The notes below the pieces were generated by a model. It was given only the letters and a program-made list of their open reading frames with translations, was not told the DNA's origin and ran no database searches. The position numbers and the translations under genes are program-made. Source: Oenanthe sinensis (lineage: Eukaryota; Streptophyta; Magnoliopsida; Apiales; Apiaceae). From it: a stretch of DNA of 64,000 nt. The DNA lies in contig CM053800.1 in the NCBI GenBank assembly GCA_028671895.1, forward strand, positions 24,697,886 through 24,761,885, read 5' to 3'. How positions within the stretch are numbered: position 1 is the stretch's first letter; the number at the start of each line of letters is the position of its first letter. This document shows positions 24,105-35,637 of this stretch, piece by piece.

Positions 24105-24340
24105 TACTCCTTCGGTGCCATTTTACTTATTACTATGACTATTTACACGTAATTTAACGCGTAAGTATAATATAGTTTAATAAATTATTTTTTTAAATTT
24201 CTTTTTTTAAATAAAACTTTAGATGTAAATTTTTATATAAAAAAAGAAAATTAAAAAAATAATTTATCTAATAATATTTTTGTTGCGCGTTATACGACGT
24301 GTAAAAAAATTAAAAGAACAAGTAGTGCCGTTCCTGAGTT
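24105..24340. mobile_element. Possible Stowaway-like MITE
   Basis: Begins CTCCTTCGGTGCCATTTTAC, like the CTCCCTCCGTCCC terminus of Stowaway MITEs, with an AT-rich body. The other end (GTAGTGCCGTTCCTGAG) is only a loose inverted match. Weak call. Confidence 0.35.
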
Positions 24341-24790
24341 ATCATATAATACAATAAAATTTTACAATAATTGTTTTCAAATTTTCACTTATTTCCATCA
24401 AATTTTTATCAAGTTTCCTTGAAAAGTTTACTTTTTTATAATACAATTATTCATAACTCTTCTATGTGACTCTTCTAACTTGATCAATTTTTTTTTCGCT
24501 TTTCACATCCAAATAATTTATTTTTAAGTAATATGATATATAAATCAAAACTCAAACAATTGACTTATAAAGAAATAATAACACTTGAAATAGATTGCTT
24601 GAGTTCAAAATTCTCACTTAAGATTTGAAAAATAATGAATTTTTACATCAAAAGAAAGATAAAATATATTTGTTTATATGAATATTGAGCCATACAATAT
24701 AAGTTAAAGACAAAATTTTACATCATTACAGTTTTTCAATGTTGCACAATATTCCCACTAATACTAAATTAGTAGATTAGCATTGTTTTG

Positions 24791-24796
<6 letters not shown>
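24341..24796. other. AT-rich DNA, nothing recognised
   Basis: No ORF, no repeat terminus and no RNA gene seen. Confidence 0.5.

Positions 24797-24870
<74 letters not shown>
24797..24870. repeat. (TA)n microsatellite
   Basis: About 74 bp of TA alternation. Confidence 0.95.
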
Positions 24871-24874
<4 letters not shown>

Positions 24875-24965
24875 CTAGTTCTTTAGAATACATACATACA
24901 TATATGTTGTTGGTTTCTCAGTTACTTAAATAAAAGAGTTCCCCATTGAACCTAAGCCTACATAT

Positions 24966-25490
24966 ATATTATACAAGATTGTAACCCGTGCTGAATGACT
25001 AATATTTAGGTAAATTTATTTTTTATATTATATTTTATTGATATTTACTATAAAATTTTATAACGTTGATGGTTTATGTTAATATAATATAATATTATCC
25101 GTGAGGAATTGTATAAAAGGAGGACTATCAGAGGTCAGAGTTATATGTTATTATACAATGATATTTATATATTAATATTTATAAACTGTAATGATATATT
25201 AAATAAAAATTATAGGATAACTATGATTTTTAAAATAGAAAATAGAGAATATAATATAAATATAATATAATATTATTCGTGAGGAGTTGTATAAAAGGAG
25301 GATTATTGATGTTAGAGTTGTATGTATGATATATATTCTTATTTAAATTAGATTTTATTAAAATTGAATGGTTAAGGTTTTTTCTATTGTTCATCTAAAT
25401 TTGGACGGTTAGGCCGAATCTTTTCTATGCTTCACATTGGACCAAAATTTTTAATCTTTCAAATATAATAATATAGTATAGATATAAGCA
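24966..25490. repeat. Region with a 65-bp direct repeat pair
   Basis: The segment around 25080-25150 recurs at 25256-25325 (about 176 bp apart), sharing GAATTGTATAAAAGGAGGA or GAGTTGTATAAAAGGAGGA. A leading 'TTGTAACCCGTGCTGAATGA' and a trailing 'ATAGTATAGATATAAGC' resemble ends of common plant non-autonomous elements, but I cannot assign a class. Confidence 0.45.
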
Positions 25491-25499
25491 TATGTAATT

Positions 25500-25710
25500 A
25501 CTATTTATTTTTAGTTTTATAGACCCTATAATAATATATATTTTTAAAATTATTAATTTATATGTTGTGAAATTTTTGGTTTTATAAATTTTTTAATTAA
25601 ATAATATACATATATACTAATTTTATTGAAACAATGTACCCCTAAAATTATTGGGCCCCGGACGGTCGCCCCCTCTGCCCTTCCGTAAGGGCCATCATTG
25701 AGAACAAGTA
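25500..25710. mobile_element. Degenerate hAT-like non-autonomous element
   Basis: The 3' end runs TTGGGCCCCGGACGGTCGCC and CCCTTCCGTAAGGGCC, like the GGGCCC...GGCCCTG termini of hAT-type elements. The body starts with a GACCCTATAATAATATA-like word. No clear target duplication. Low confidence. Confidence 0.3.
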
Positions 25711-25837
25711 AAAGGGTACGAACAGAAAGTATATTAGAAAGGGTACGAAGAGGAAGTATATTAGAAACTGTTGTATGTACATAATATGCTAATTGAAGTG
25801 TTAAATACTAAGATACTCCATCTGGTCCCAAATACTC

Positions 25838-26068
25838 TCTCTGTCCTAATTCAAGTGTTTTGCTTGAATTTTTAGGTCAATTTGACTAAGTTTTGAACGA
25901 AAATTACATATATTATATAATTATTAATAGTTAAAAAATATATATCATTAGAAAATATATTTAATCTACTTTAAAATATAATTTTTAATTTTCAAAAATT
26001 ATAAAATAATAATATGTAATCTTTGATTAAAGTTTAGTCAAATTGACAGTAAAAAGTCACTTCCAACA
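25838..26068. mobile_element. Stowaway-like MITE, truncated
   Basis: Begins TACTCTCTCTGTCCTAATTC, close to the Stowaway terminus. A body inverted repeat pairs GGTCAATTTGACTAAGTTTT near the start with TTAGTCAAATTGAC near 26045. The distal GGACGGAGGGAGTA-type end is missing where pararetrovirus sequence begins. Confidence 0.5.
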
Positions 26069-26160
26069 TATACTATACAAAAATCTTTAATTTTCTAAAT
26101 ACTTGATCAATTCTTCTTTGAAATGTTTGGGGTGCATTTTTAAATCCAATGGGTAATCAA
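26069..26160 (-). pseudogene. Pararetrovirus RT fragment (second piece)
   Basis: About 90 bp nearly matching 28945-29027 (same strand): the words TTTCTAAATACTTGAT and GGGGTGCATTTTTAAATC occur in both. This shows a second, rearranged copy of the same viral RT segment beyond the viral intergenic region. Confidence 0.8.
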
Positions 26161-27060
26161 TTTCCCGGCAGGGGTTATGTAATAATTTAATAGGGGATCT
26201 CATCATCTATTAACCCTAAAAAAGGAAGGAATATAGATGGTATTATGTATGAACAAACATATAAAATAAAATTCATTATGAATTTTTTAAAATATCCATA
26301 ATTTCTGACCAATACTAATATCAAGATCACAAAAATAATTACTTTACCAATATCATAAATAATAAATATTAGTTCAGTGTATTACCTAGTAATCGTATTT
26401 TAGATCACCGTAGGTCTAAACCTTTCCTGACTCCTCACTTCCTCCTTGGGATATGGCCTAGCTTATGGGAGTGCTTCAGATATCCTCCAAAATACTATAC
26501 TTATTAACACTTTTGAACTAACAAATATTAAATATAATTTTAGTAGAGTAATATTTCTGATCTCCTGATATTTGCTTACCTGAATTATAGATAAGAGAGA
26601 GGTTTAGCTAGTCATAAGAGAATTTTCAAACTTTAAGTTTATTGCTGAATGTTTTCGATATCCCTTTGTGTTATAATGAGGTTCCTTATATAGAGTTCCT
26701 CCGTATCACTTCTTACATAATTGCTCTCAGAATAATTTATTTAAAATTACATCATTCTTTATCTACCATTATCTCTTGTCTGCTACATAAGTCTTCTTTC
26801 TTCTGCATTATCTCCTGTCTGACATATGAGTCTTCTACATTATTTCTTGTCTTTTCTTTTGCTTTAAGTCTTCTCATCTTCTTATCTTCAAAGCATCTTT
26901 ATTCTTTGACGACCACTTGTCACTTGACTTAGAGTTTCCATGTGCATCTTGTACATATGTGATATGTCTTTATAATAATATCAGGGATCTGTAGATTAAA
27001 CTATATTTGATCCATATTATGGTATTATGAACCCTTTTGTATTAAGCCTACATTGAGTTT
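26161..27060 (-). other. Probable pararetrovirus intergenic region
   Basis: No ORF on the viral strand. It lies directly 3' of ORF2, where caulimovirid genomes carry their promoter and poly(A) signal. On the minus strand TATATAAGG (26692-26684) is followed 41 nt later by AATAAA (26643-26638). Reading this as the viral promoter and polyadenylation region is inference. I found no primer-binding site. Confidence 0.45.
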
Positions 27061-28115
27061 TAATTGAAGGGATCAGAAGATCCTTCTCCTTTTAATTTTA
27101 CTTTGATATTAGTTGTATTTGTAATATTAGGAATATTGATTACAGGTCTTTTTCTTTGACCTGCTAATCCATGATATTGTTCTATAGTTGTTTTTGCATG
27201 AGTATGTTGTAGATTAACAATTCTATCATACATTCTTTCAAGTTCTGAAGTATCTTGTGTCACTGTCTCATTGTCATAATATAATGTGATAATCTCTTAA
27301 ACTTGTGCTCCTTTACTAGTTTCAATGATATTAGTTTTTCTAACTCTCAACATATCTTCAATTTTTCCCTTTAAGGTCAATAATCCTGTTGATCTTTTGG
27401 TACTTATCCATTCTTGGAATTTTTCAATAGTACATGGTGTTGTTAGTTTTAGATCTCCCTGATCTCCATTTATAATACCATTTTTTCCTATTTTGAATAA
27501 TTGTCATATTATTATAGGTTTGCCAACTAGATCTGTAGAGACATCAAACATCTGTATTCCATATACTCCTTTGCCAAAGGATTCCATCATTGCTTTAGTA
27601 GACTCTATTATCAATTTTGGCAATCTGGAAATACTATACAGGGTGTCTGTTACTATAATTTTATCAATAAATCCATATGTGAATAGTTTTTCAACCACTT
27701 CTGGATTTGCATTTTCACTGCACAAATATCTTGGATATTTACTAATCTTTGAGCTTCTAAGTGTCTTATTATTAGACTTATAATCATAAAATATAACAAT
27801 TTTCTCATAGGTTGTTATGGTTTCAAGTGAATATTTCAGTTTATCACTCATGGTAATGGAAGGTAATATTTGTGCTGAAATGGTCTGTGATGGCATAGTT
27901 GCAAGTTTTGATGTGAAAGTTTGTAACTTGGTAGAAAGTGTAGTTGGGTTTTGTATGGTTTTTACTGTTTATTTCTCTTCGATGGCGTCTAATAATTGTT
28001 TTAAGTGGTGTGTATTTTCTTATGCTATGGTTTCTATTTCTCTATGTAATTGGGCGATTTTCTCATGGTTTTTTGTAATATTTTTGATATACTCATCAAA
28101 GTTGTTGGTTGTCAT
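27061..28115 (-). pseudogene. Pararetrovirus downstream ORF (ORF2-like), broken
   Basis: An ATG at 28115 overlaps the stop of the RT-RNase H ORF by 20 nt (28096-28115). The frame is preserved to the stop at 27061 except for about three internal stops, with no net frameshift among the open pieces 27896-27504 and 27263-27061. It begins with a coiled-coil-like stretch and has no domain I recognise. A second ORF overlapping the polyprotein end is the arrangement described for Florendoviruses; that assignment is from memory of genome layout, not a sequence match. Confidence 0.6.
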
Positions 28116-29399
28116 GTTTGTACCTGCTAAGAAAATCATTTAAAACATTTTTACTACGAGATATATTTTTAACAATAAAATCATAATAACAGAAAAAAGA
28201 CTGCCATTTTCTTCTTTTATTTAATTCGGGTAACAAATCTATTTTATTAGTAATAAAAGCTTTTACTTGAGTATTATCAGTTCTTACTATAAATTTCACA
28301 GGTAATAAATGGTAATGAAATTTCTTAATCCCAAATTTTACTGCTAATAATTCTTTTTCATTTATATGATAATTCTTTTTATTTAGTTTCCATGTTCCTC
28401 CTCCATATCCACATATAAGAGGTTTTTCTTTGTCAATATCACTATATTCATATGCTATAAGGACTGCTCCCCAGCCAATATCACTTGCATCAGAAAAAAG
28501 TTCTAATTGGTCTGTTTCTATAAGTATTCTATGTTTTGGTAAATTAATTACCTTTTCTTTAAGTAATTTAATAGTTTTATCATGTTCTTCTTTCCTTTCA
28601 AAAGGCTTATTTTTTATTAATTCTTGTAAAGGTTTTCTTAATTGTGGTAAATCTTTTATATGATCCGCTGCATAATTAATTATTTCTCGGAATTGTTGTA
28701 CTTCTTTCTTATTTTCTAATTTATCTTTAAAGTTTTGTATTTTTGATACAATATGATTTTGTAATTGTAACTCATCTTTATCTATAATATGTCCTAAATA
28801 TTCTATTTTATTTTTAAAGATTTCATATTTCTTTTCGGAAAGTAATATTCCATATTGCTTTACCAATTCTATAAATTGTTCTAAATGATTTATATGCATT
28901 TCTAGATTTTCACTATATATTAACATGTCATCTACATATACTATACAAAAATCTTTTAATTTTCTAAATACTTGATCCATTCTTTTTTGAAATATTTGGG
29001 GTGCATTTTTAAATCGAAAGGGTAATACTATTCATTCATAATATCCTTGAGGGGCACTGAATGCTGTTAATGGTCTAGAATCTTTTGTTAATTTTATTTG
29101 TCAAAATCCACTTTGACAATCAAATTACTACACTACTTCTTATTTCCTAATCTGTTTATAAGATTTCTTTTACAAAGTAAAAAATATCCATTAAATATTG
29201 TCTTTTTATTTAATTCTCTGTAATCTATTACCATTCTAGCTTTTCCTCTTTTTTGTTCACTATATTTTCTTACTAAAAAGTTGGACTACTATGTGGGCTT
29301 TTACTTTTTTTTATTAATTTTAAATTTAGTAATTTATTTATTCAATTTTCAAATTCTTTTTAGTCTGTAGGAATGTATCTAATGGGTTTAGATCTTACT
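28096..29399 (-). pseudogene. Endogenous pararetrovirus RT-RNase H
   Basis: The open piece 28980-28096 starts just before the catalytic VYVDDMLIYS block and continues through the RT thumb and connection into a caulimovirid RNase H (FSDASDIGWGAVL, NEKELLAVKFGIKKF, RTDNTQVKAF) to its stop. Further 5' RT palm blocks are seen to about 29300 but contain stops and frame changes. It is cut at 29399 by the LTR of copia D. Caulimovirid RT copies the pregenomic RNA. Endogenous copies are inert integrants, and this one is truncated and rearranged. Movement, coat and protease regions are absent. Confidence 0.85.
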
Positions 29400-30162
29400 T
29401 GTTAAGGATTATGGTGTTAACATTGTAATCAACTAAAAGATACTTAGATTAATTAGTAATTAACTAAGTAAAACATATTGTCATATGTATATTGATAGTA
29501 TGTTTAGTTGTCACTTGTAACTGTATGTATTAAAGCCAAGTAGGTGACAGTAAGTCACAATAGTTAATGTCTTGTAAAAATGTAATAACATGATCTATGA
29601 TGTAGAAGTTCACAAAGTGTTCATGCACAACATGGATCAAATCATTGACAGTAACATTCTGGAAACTGAAGCTACGACAGCATATTCAAGTGACAACACT
29701 TTTTGAAAACTGACAGCAATTATTCCTTTGACAATAAACTTGGCGAAGATTGAAGAATCGAAGATAACAAGTTTTACTGACAGCAACTATTCCTTTGATA
29801 GTAAACTTGGTGGAGATTGAAGAATCGAAGACATCAAGTTTTACTGACAGCAACTATTCCCTTAATAGTAAACTTGGCAGAGATTGAAGAATCAAAGACA
29901 TCAAGTTTTACTGACATCAACTTTGGCGGGGATAATTGACAACATGTTTAGCGGGGATAGTTGACAGTAGCTTTGGACGAAAACATGTTTTAGAAGAATA
30001 TCAAGCTTGACAGTAACATATGTGGATTTAAAGATATTGTCACCAAAGAGAAGCAAAAGGTTGACAATAACCTTTTGGTGAAACTAACAGTCTGTTTCAA
30101 GTAGCAGACTAGGTAGTGGAAATTCAAAGATTGATCTTGACAACTGTATCTAATCTGTCAAG
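29400..30162 (+). mobile_element. LTR start of a fourth copia element D, truncated
   Basis: Starts TGTTAAGGATTATGGTG after the pararetrovirus sequence (candidate target TTACT at 29395-29399) and is interrupted at 30163 by family F. It contains no ORF. It resembles the other SIRE-like LTRs here in its TGTTA(A)GGA start and dense short motif (about ten TGACAG or close variants). The rest of D is not seen in the window. Confidence 0.6.
29711..29911 (+). repeat. 67-bp tandem repeat in the D LTR
   Basis: Three units: TGACAGCAA or TGACATCAA starts at 29711, 29778, 29845 and 29912 give an exact 67-bp period. Each unit contains TGACAGCAA, a TAAACTTGG word and GATTGAAGAATC. Confidence 0.95.
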
Positions 30163-31224
30163 TGTAATAACCCATATTTTTGGACACTTGATATTATTAA
30201 GAATTTTTGGATTAAATTTTTCATTTTATGAATAAGCAATTTTATGAATTTTTTTTCATAAGGTACTTGAGATGTGAGGCCGTATTATTAATATACGGGG
30301 TATTCGAAAATATGCATATCGGTGCTACAGTAGCATACATAATAAATATAGGACTAATAAGTATTTTTAGTTTAACAAAATAAATTTGGAATCCGGATGA
30401 AAGTCGTAACAGAATTTGAGAGATGGTGTAAGTGAATAGTGTTTATCTGGAGAATTGTTTCGTAAATTCTTGAAACAATTAAATGGTATTAATTTAATAA
30501 TAATGATTCATAAGAGAATTAGAAAATGACATTTTGATATTTTAAAACTTAAGTTTTTCGGATGTATAAAGTACGAGAACGAGAGACTAAAACGTTGTCG
30601 GGAATTTACGCGACTATTGCACAAACCTTATCAAATATCAAGCTTCCACCACACACCACATATATCACTTTTTCTTTTTTCCTCTTCTTCATCAAGAGCT
30701 TCGGCAGAAAATAAAAAGGGGAGAGAAGACTTCATGCTACAACTTGGATTCTTCATGTCATGAGCCTAAATCGTTGCTCAAGCATTATAGGTTAATTACC
30801 ATGAATCTCCACCATCTTTCTTCCATGAAAATACAAGCAAAGCAAGCTATTTTCCCCCCATTTCTCTTGCTCAGCTGCTGCATTTTTTTTAAGAAGCAAG
30901 ACTCCTTCAAATCTTCATGGATCGTTGAGGTTGATAGCTTAAATCAAAGGTAGTAAAATCCTCTTGCTTTGTCTTGAATCTTAGATCATTCCATCCATGA
31001 AATTTCTTGATATGATCCAAAGTGTGAAGAACATGAATAGTGATTCCGAAAATAAAAATTTATTTTCTTTGATTTAAGGTTTCCTTTAGCTTGGTTAATG
31101 ATTGTTAAGCGTTATTTAGGCTATGGGTAACATTGTTTAAGCATGAAAAGTCATGGATGCATTTGTTTGGTTAATATTTATTAAACTCATTTCAAAAGCT
31201 TGAGTTGGTTGGATGATTTGGGAT
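30163..31224 (+). mobile_element. Family F, left LTR (5' 1.06 kb only)
   Basis: Begins TGTAATAACCCATATTTTTG and follows the right LTR (54217-55278) closely, including a TTAAATAT-like box and a CCACACACCACATATATCAC word. At about 31222-31226 it jumps into the internal region across GATTT, the microhomology shared by the two partners. Confidence 0.85.
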
Positions 31225-33467
31225 TTAAATTATGATTCGATTGAAGAGGATTATATGCTTTAGATGATAAGTTGTGGAGCACCCGTGATAGATAGAAAAA
31301 GGAAGTATTCAATAATGAGAAGTGCGCAGTAGTTAAAGAATTGGAGGATATAACCCTTAGCGATGTTTTGGGATTACCAACCATTAAAGATTATATCATC
31401 TCCATTGATCTACTGTGATGAGTAACATCAATATTGGAGGCATCTTAGAAGATAGCACTTGTCAGCACAAAAGAGTTAGTCACTCAGTTATAAAAAACTA
31501 TTATATAAAGGTATCATAAAATTGAAAGTGTCACTATGAAGTGCACGTGTTTTACTTGTTAAGGAAAAGAATAGCGGCATGAGACCGTACATATGTTAGT
31601 GAGAATTTATACCATGGATACACAGAATATTCGACCACTTGAAGAAATTAGTCTACTTTTGAAGATATATTAAGGATATGTTATTACAAGCTAAATATTT
31701 ACCTTGATAGTATGCCAATGATGGCGTTTAGTACGTGATAAGGATATTGTGAGTCTTTGATGAGGGAGGCTGTATTAATGAATATACATGTACCTTTTAA
31801 AGGATTTAATTGGAATATTAAGAAATAATTGGATAAGTTGTCGTAGTCTTCATATAGGATATTTTGATCTACCCAAAGATTAAAGATGAAGAACCCGAAT
31901 GGGGAAATGTATATAGCCTTGGAAATATTAAGAGAAAAGAGATTGGATGCCAAACTTTCTAAGTGTGTGAGTTTTGGTTAAATAAGTTTAAATTTTGAGG
32001 CATATAGTAAGTGGTGAAGGAAAGTTTGAGGAAATTATAGAATAGATTAGTAAAAACCCCATTATTTCGACTAGCAGATGATAAAAGGCGAATCTTTTAA
32101 TTAATAATGACATGTCTCTCGAGGAATGGATTGTGCACGGAAGCAGCATAGTAGAAATACTTTATATGCGTTTGAGTAACTGAAGAAATACTAATTAAGG
32201 TATCCTACCTATGAATTGGAGCTGATAACTATAGTGGTTGCACTTAATCTTGAAGATATCATTTGAATGGATAGAAGACTAGAAGTGTAGAATTTACAAA
32301 GACCATAAGAGGATATATTCACTCAGAAAGAATAGAATTGGAGATAATGTGTTTCGGATTTTATTAATTGATTCTTAAATAATCCTGAACTTGTTTTATA
32401 TTTAAATCCATACACATTGAGGAAGAAAAGCTCACAAATTTTTTCAATTTGTTCCCTTCTTCTGATTATTATCAATTTTTCATCCGATTGAGATAGACAA
32501 TGCGTATTGTGTGACTCCTTATCTTTGTGACAAAAGTCTGGTGGGAAACCATTCAATTATGTGTTGTAAGCCAGAAAGTACTAAAGACTGGTCATCTTAA
32601 GTACAAATATGGTTGTTCTCGGTCATATCAAAATTATTTTCTTTCTTATCTCCCATATACATTGAAAATGAGTTTATTGATCTACAAATCACTCTGGTCC
32701 TTTTGTTACAGTGATATTCATTGAAAAGATCTCTATTAAAAATTATGTACAAAGTTATCTCTTCATAGAAAGTTTATACCTTGGATTTCAAAAAGGAGTG
32801 GGATAATTGCTTACTACGGATAGAGCTTCTTACGATATTAGTTACTACTCACATATAGGCACAACGCTTTACGAAGTTTAGTACGGATGAAAAATGTTGA
32901 TCTACCTTGTGTTAGGGACAAAATTGATGAAAGATAGATAACGGGGGACAAGAATCAGTTAGAAAGATATATGATACAATTTGTAGTATTCGAAAGCGAT
33001 TAATGATAACTCAAGAAGAAGAACGTGAGTTTGGTGATCAAGCCAGAAAAGGCATATAGTATGAAGTGAAAGACTTCGTATTGCTGAACATATTATCGTA
33101 AAAAGGAGTAATGAGATTTGGTAAAAGATATAACTTCAGCTCCAGGAGTATTGAATTTTTCAAGGTCTTGAAGTATATTAAGAAGGTGTATATGAAGTGG
33201 CGCTCTTTTCTAATTTTAAAGAATCCATCGTGTTTATCATACGTTATGTTAGGAATTTATAGAGCGGGCGTTAGGCATGCGTTAAAGTACGAACTTATAA
33301 AGACAATCGACTGAATAAAGAAAGTGTTGAGAAGTGAAGTAATATCAGTAGTGATATTGTTGAACGAAATTGAGTAGGTTGAAGACTCAACCTGAGAATT
33401 CAAAAGTGAAGTGTGAGGATAGTAACCTCAGTTGTTCTCATATAGATTTCGAGGACGGAATCCTTTT
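31225..33467 (+). pseudogene. Family F internal region, left copy (RT C-term to INT tail)
   Basis: Near-identical (by eye about 98%) to 51962-54203. Stop-riddled, but the pol order is visible: RT active-site region at about 31850 (FI-stop-DILIYPK in place of the FIDD box), RNase H (YELELITIVVAL near 32210, GYIHSERIELEI near 32310), then an integrase tail (QARKGI, KGVMRFGKRYNFSSRSIEFF at 33105-33170; the GPY/F module). Open minus-strand frames here are shadows. The 5' part of the internal region is deleted. Confidence 0.8.
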
Positions 33468-33480
33468 AAGGAGGGGAAAC
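33468..33480 (+). other. Polypurine tract of F, left
   Basis: AAGGAGGGGAAAC directly before the TGTAATAACCC LTR start. It primes plus-strand DNA in LTR retrotransposons. Confidence 0.9.
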
Positions 33481-34851
33481 TGTAATAACCCATATTTTTG
33501 GACAATTGATATTATTAAGAATTTTTGGATAAAATTTTTCATTTTATGAATAAGCAATTTTATGAATTTATTTTTTTCATAAGGTACTTGAGATGTGAGG
33601 CCGTATTATTAATATACGGGGTATGAATTTAGTAGAGTTAATTAGTTAACTCAAGTAGAGCGACTAATCAAAATTCTTATATCTATTGATAGAACTTCTG
33701 GATTACAAGTGGGATCATGGATATGCATCATTGACACCAGGCAAGATTCATAACTCTATTTTCAAATTCTATTACATAATAATTTGATTCCTGTATATGC
33801 AAGTATCTTGAGTCCTTGAAATCTTGAGCTTTTAAAAAATTCTTGGTTATAAAGCTTTGTTGAGTATAAACTGTTTATATCAATCAAGAACTGTATTTTC
33901 CCCTTTCTTACTTGATTCTTCTACTGCTCTGAACTTCTCGAAAAGTAGAGTATGCATGTAACCAGATTGGACATCTGCTTTGTGCATCGAGTTACCTTTC
34001 AGGATACTCGACGGTTAACCGGGGAGAGTCGGGTATTTTCTCGACGGTAGTCGATAACTATCAAAATTATTTTGATTCAAAATATATTGAGGATTATTTG
34101 ATGATCACTGAGGATCATCAACTTAATTATTTTAAATAATAATTTTATTTATTTAAATAATATTTAAATATTAATTAAATATTATTTAAAAAGGGACGAA
34201 TAGTGTTTCAACATTAATGAATTATTTTAAATTCATTTTGATGGTTATTTAAATACTATTTAATATTAATTAAATATTACGAAACATTCAAAATTAGATC
34301 ATTTAATTATATTTACATTCTATTAATTATTTTAAATAATATTAAATATTATCTTAATATTATTTAAATATTGAGAATTTTAAAAGACAATTATTGTCAA
34401 CTGATTTTATCCGAAACAATATTTAAAAATTGTTTTACTCTGATTATTTTTAATCATCCTGAGTACTTAGATTCGAGGGTTAGCAGAGTACCCGAATCAC
34501 TACTAAAATATTTCGAGGATCTCTAAAAATATTTTTGAGCTTTCGAGAAAATCTTTAAATATTATTTTTAATTAAATATAGATTATTTAATTACCAATAA
34601 AATATTCTACGAATTTTTGGGCTAATAACCCCACACTAGGGAATGAATGAATAATCCTGACATTTTTCCCATATATACTTGAGTCTTTCGGGACTTATAT
34701 CTGGTTCTAATTCAATACTCTTCATTAAGGTTATTATATTTTAATATAGCGACTCCCCGGTCATGTTATTGAGTCTTCTTGATTCAACTGATTTATCTAA
34801 TTGATTAGTTGACTGAGAGTCAATCCACATATATACGAGATTACTTCCACA
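33481..34851 (+). mobile_element. Family F middle LTR, left part (internally deleted)
   Basis: Starts TGTAATAACCCATATTTTTG. At 33622-33626 it jumps over about 1.75 kb present in the right LTR (54358-56110), again at a short match (TATGA). It continues to 34851, where copia B is inserted, and resumes at 47529. Confidence 0.88.
34847..34851. repeat. Target-site duplication CCACA, left copy (copia B)
   Basis: Repeated at 47524-47528 directly after the 3' LTR of B. Confidence 0.95.
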
Positions 34852-35600
34852 TGTTAGGAATATATCCATTTGATGATGTACAAAATACTAGAACAGGGTC
34901 TAGATTAGTTTATCTGTAATAAGTCTTTCTAGTCTCTGAAATATATAATCAGAGTCTAGATAGTCAACATTCATGTTATTTGTACTTAGAAGAATTTCTG
35001 TAGAAAGAGAAACCAGAGTCTACATGAAGATCAGAGTCTGGAAGGTGGTCAGAGTCTATAGATCATCAGAGTCTGTGAACTATCAGAGTCTACATCTAAT
35101 CAGAGTCTGGAGATCATCAGAGTTTGAAGATTTCAGAGTCTATACAGAAGATCAGAGGAATGGAAAGTCTTCGAAGATCAAGATAATTTAAATTACAGAT
35201 ATGCTATGGGAAAGAAAGAGAATTCTACAAGGAAACTGTCAACTAATAATTAGGAATTATATTCCTATTGTAATTTATCTTTCTGTTATTAGTTGATAGG
35301 AAGCTCTCTATATAAACTCTATGTAACCTAATTGTAAAAGTGTGGGAAAATAATTGTCTTAGTAATATTTTTGTGAGAGCATAGAGATAGAGAGAGTTGC
35401 TGTGATAAACACAGAGAAGCTGCTAGGGTTTTTGTACATCCTAGGAGAGTTTTGTATTCACAAATCAATAATACAAAACAGTTCTTATTCATATCTTCGT
35501 GTTTGAGTTTGTTATTAATTTGATTTTAAATCGGGCAGAAAAGACACATAAGTATTCAACTCCCCCCCCCCCCCCTTCTACTTGTGCAACTGGGAAAACA
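34852..35600 (+). mobile_element. 5' LTR of copia B (749 bp)
   Basis: TGTTAGGAATA ... GGGAAAACA. U3 has eight exact CAGAGTCT words in about 200 bp. TATA box TATATAAA at 35309-35316. A run of 14 C at 35562-35575 lies 25 bp from the 3' end. Confidence 0.97.
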
Positions 35601-35602
35601 AT

Positions 35603-35615
35603 TGGTATCAAAGCC
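35603..35615 (+). other. Primer-binding site of B (initiator tRNA-Met)
   Basis: TGGTATCAAAGCC, one mismatch from the canonical TGGTATCAGAGC, 2 nt after the LTR. Confidence 0.92.
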
Positions 35616-35637
35616 TAACGTATAAAATTGATCAAAG

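Noticed and set aside
26642..26932. 96-aa plus-strand ORF with hydrophobic stretches
   Set aside because: It lies opposite the pararetrovirus intergenic region; low-complexity Leu/Ser/Phe from AT- and CT-rich DNA.
31699..31953. Minus-strand ORF found twice (also 52435-52689)
   Set aside because: Antisense shadow of the duplicated F RT region; the repeat explains its presence in two places.
34973..35191. Small ORF present in both LTRs of B (also 46900-47118)
   Set aside because: It is identical in both because the LTRs are identical, and it is made of the CAGAGTCT motif read in one frame. No start context or conservation supports a gene.
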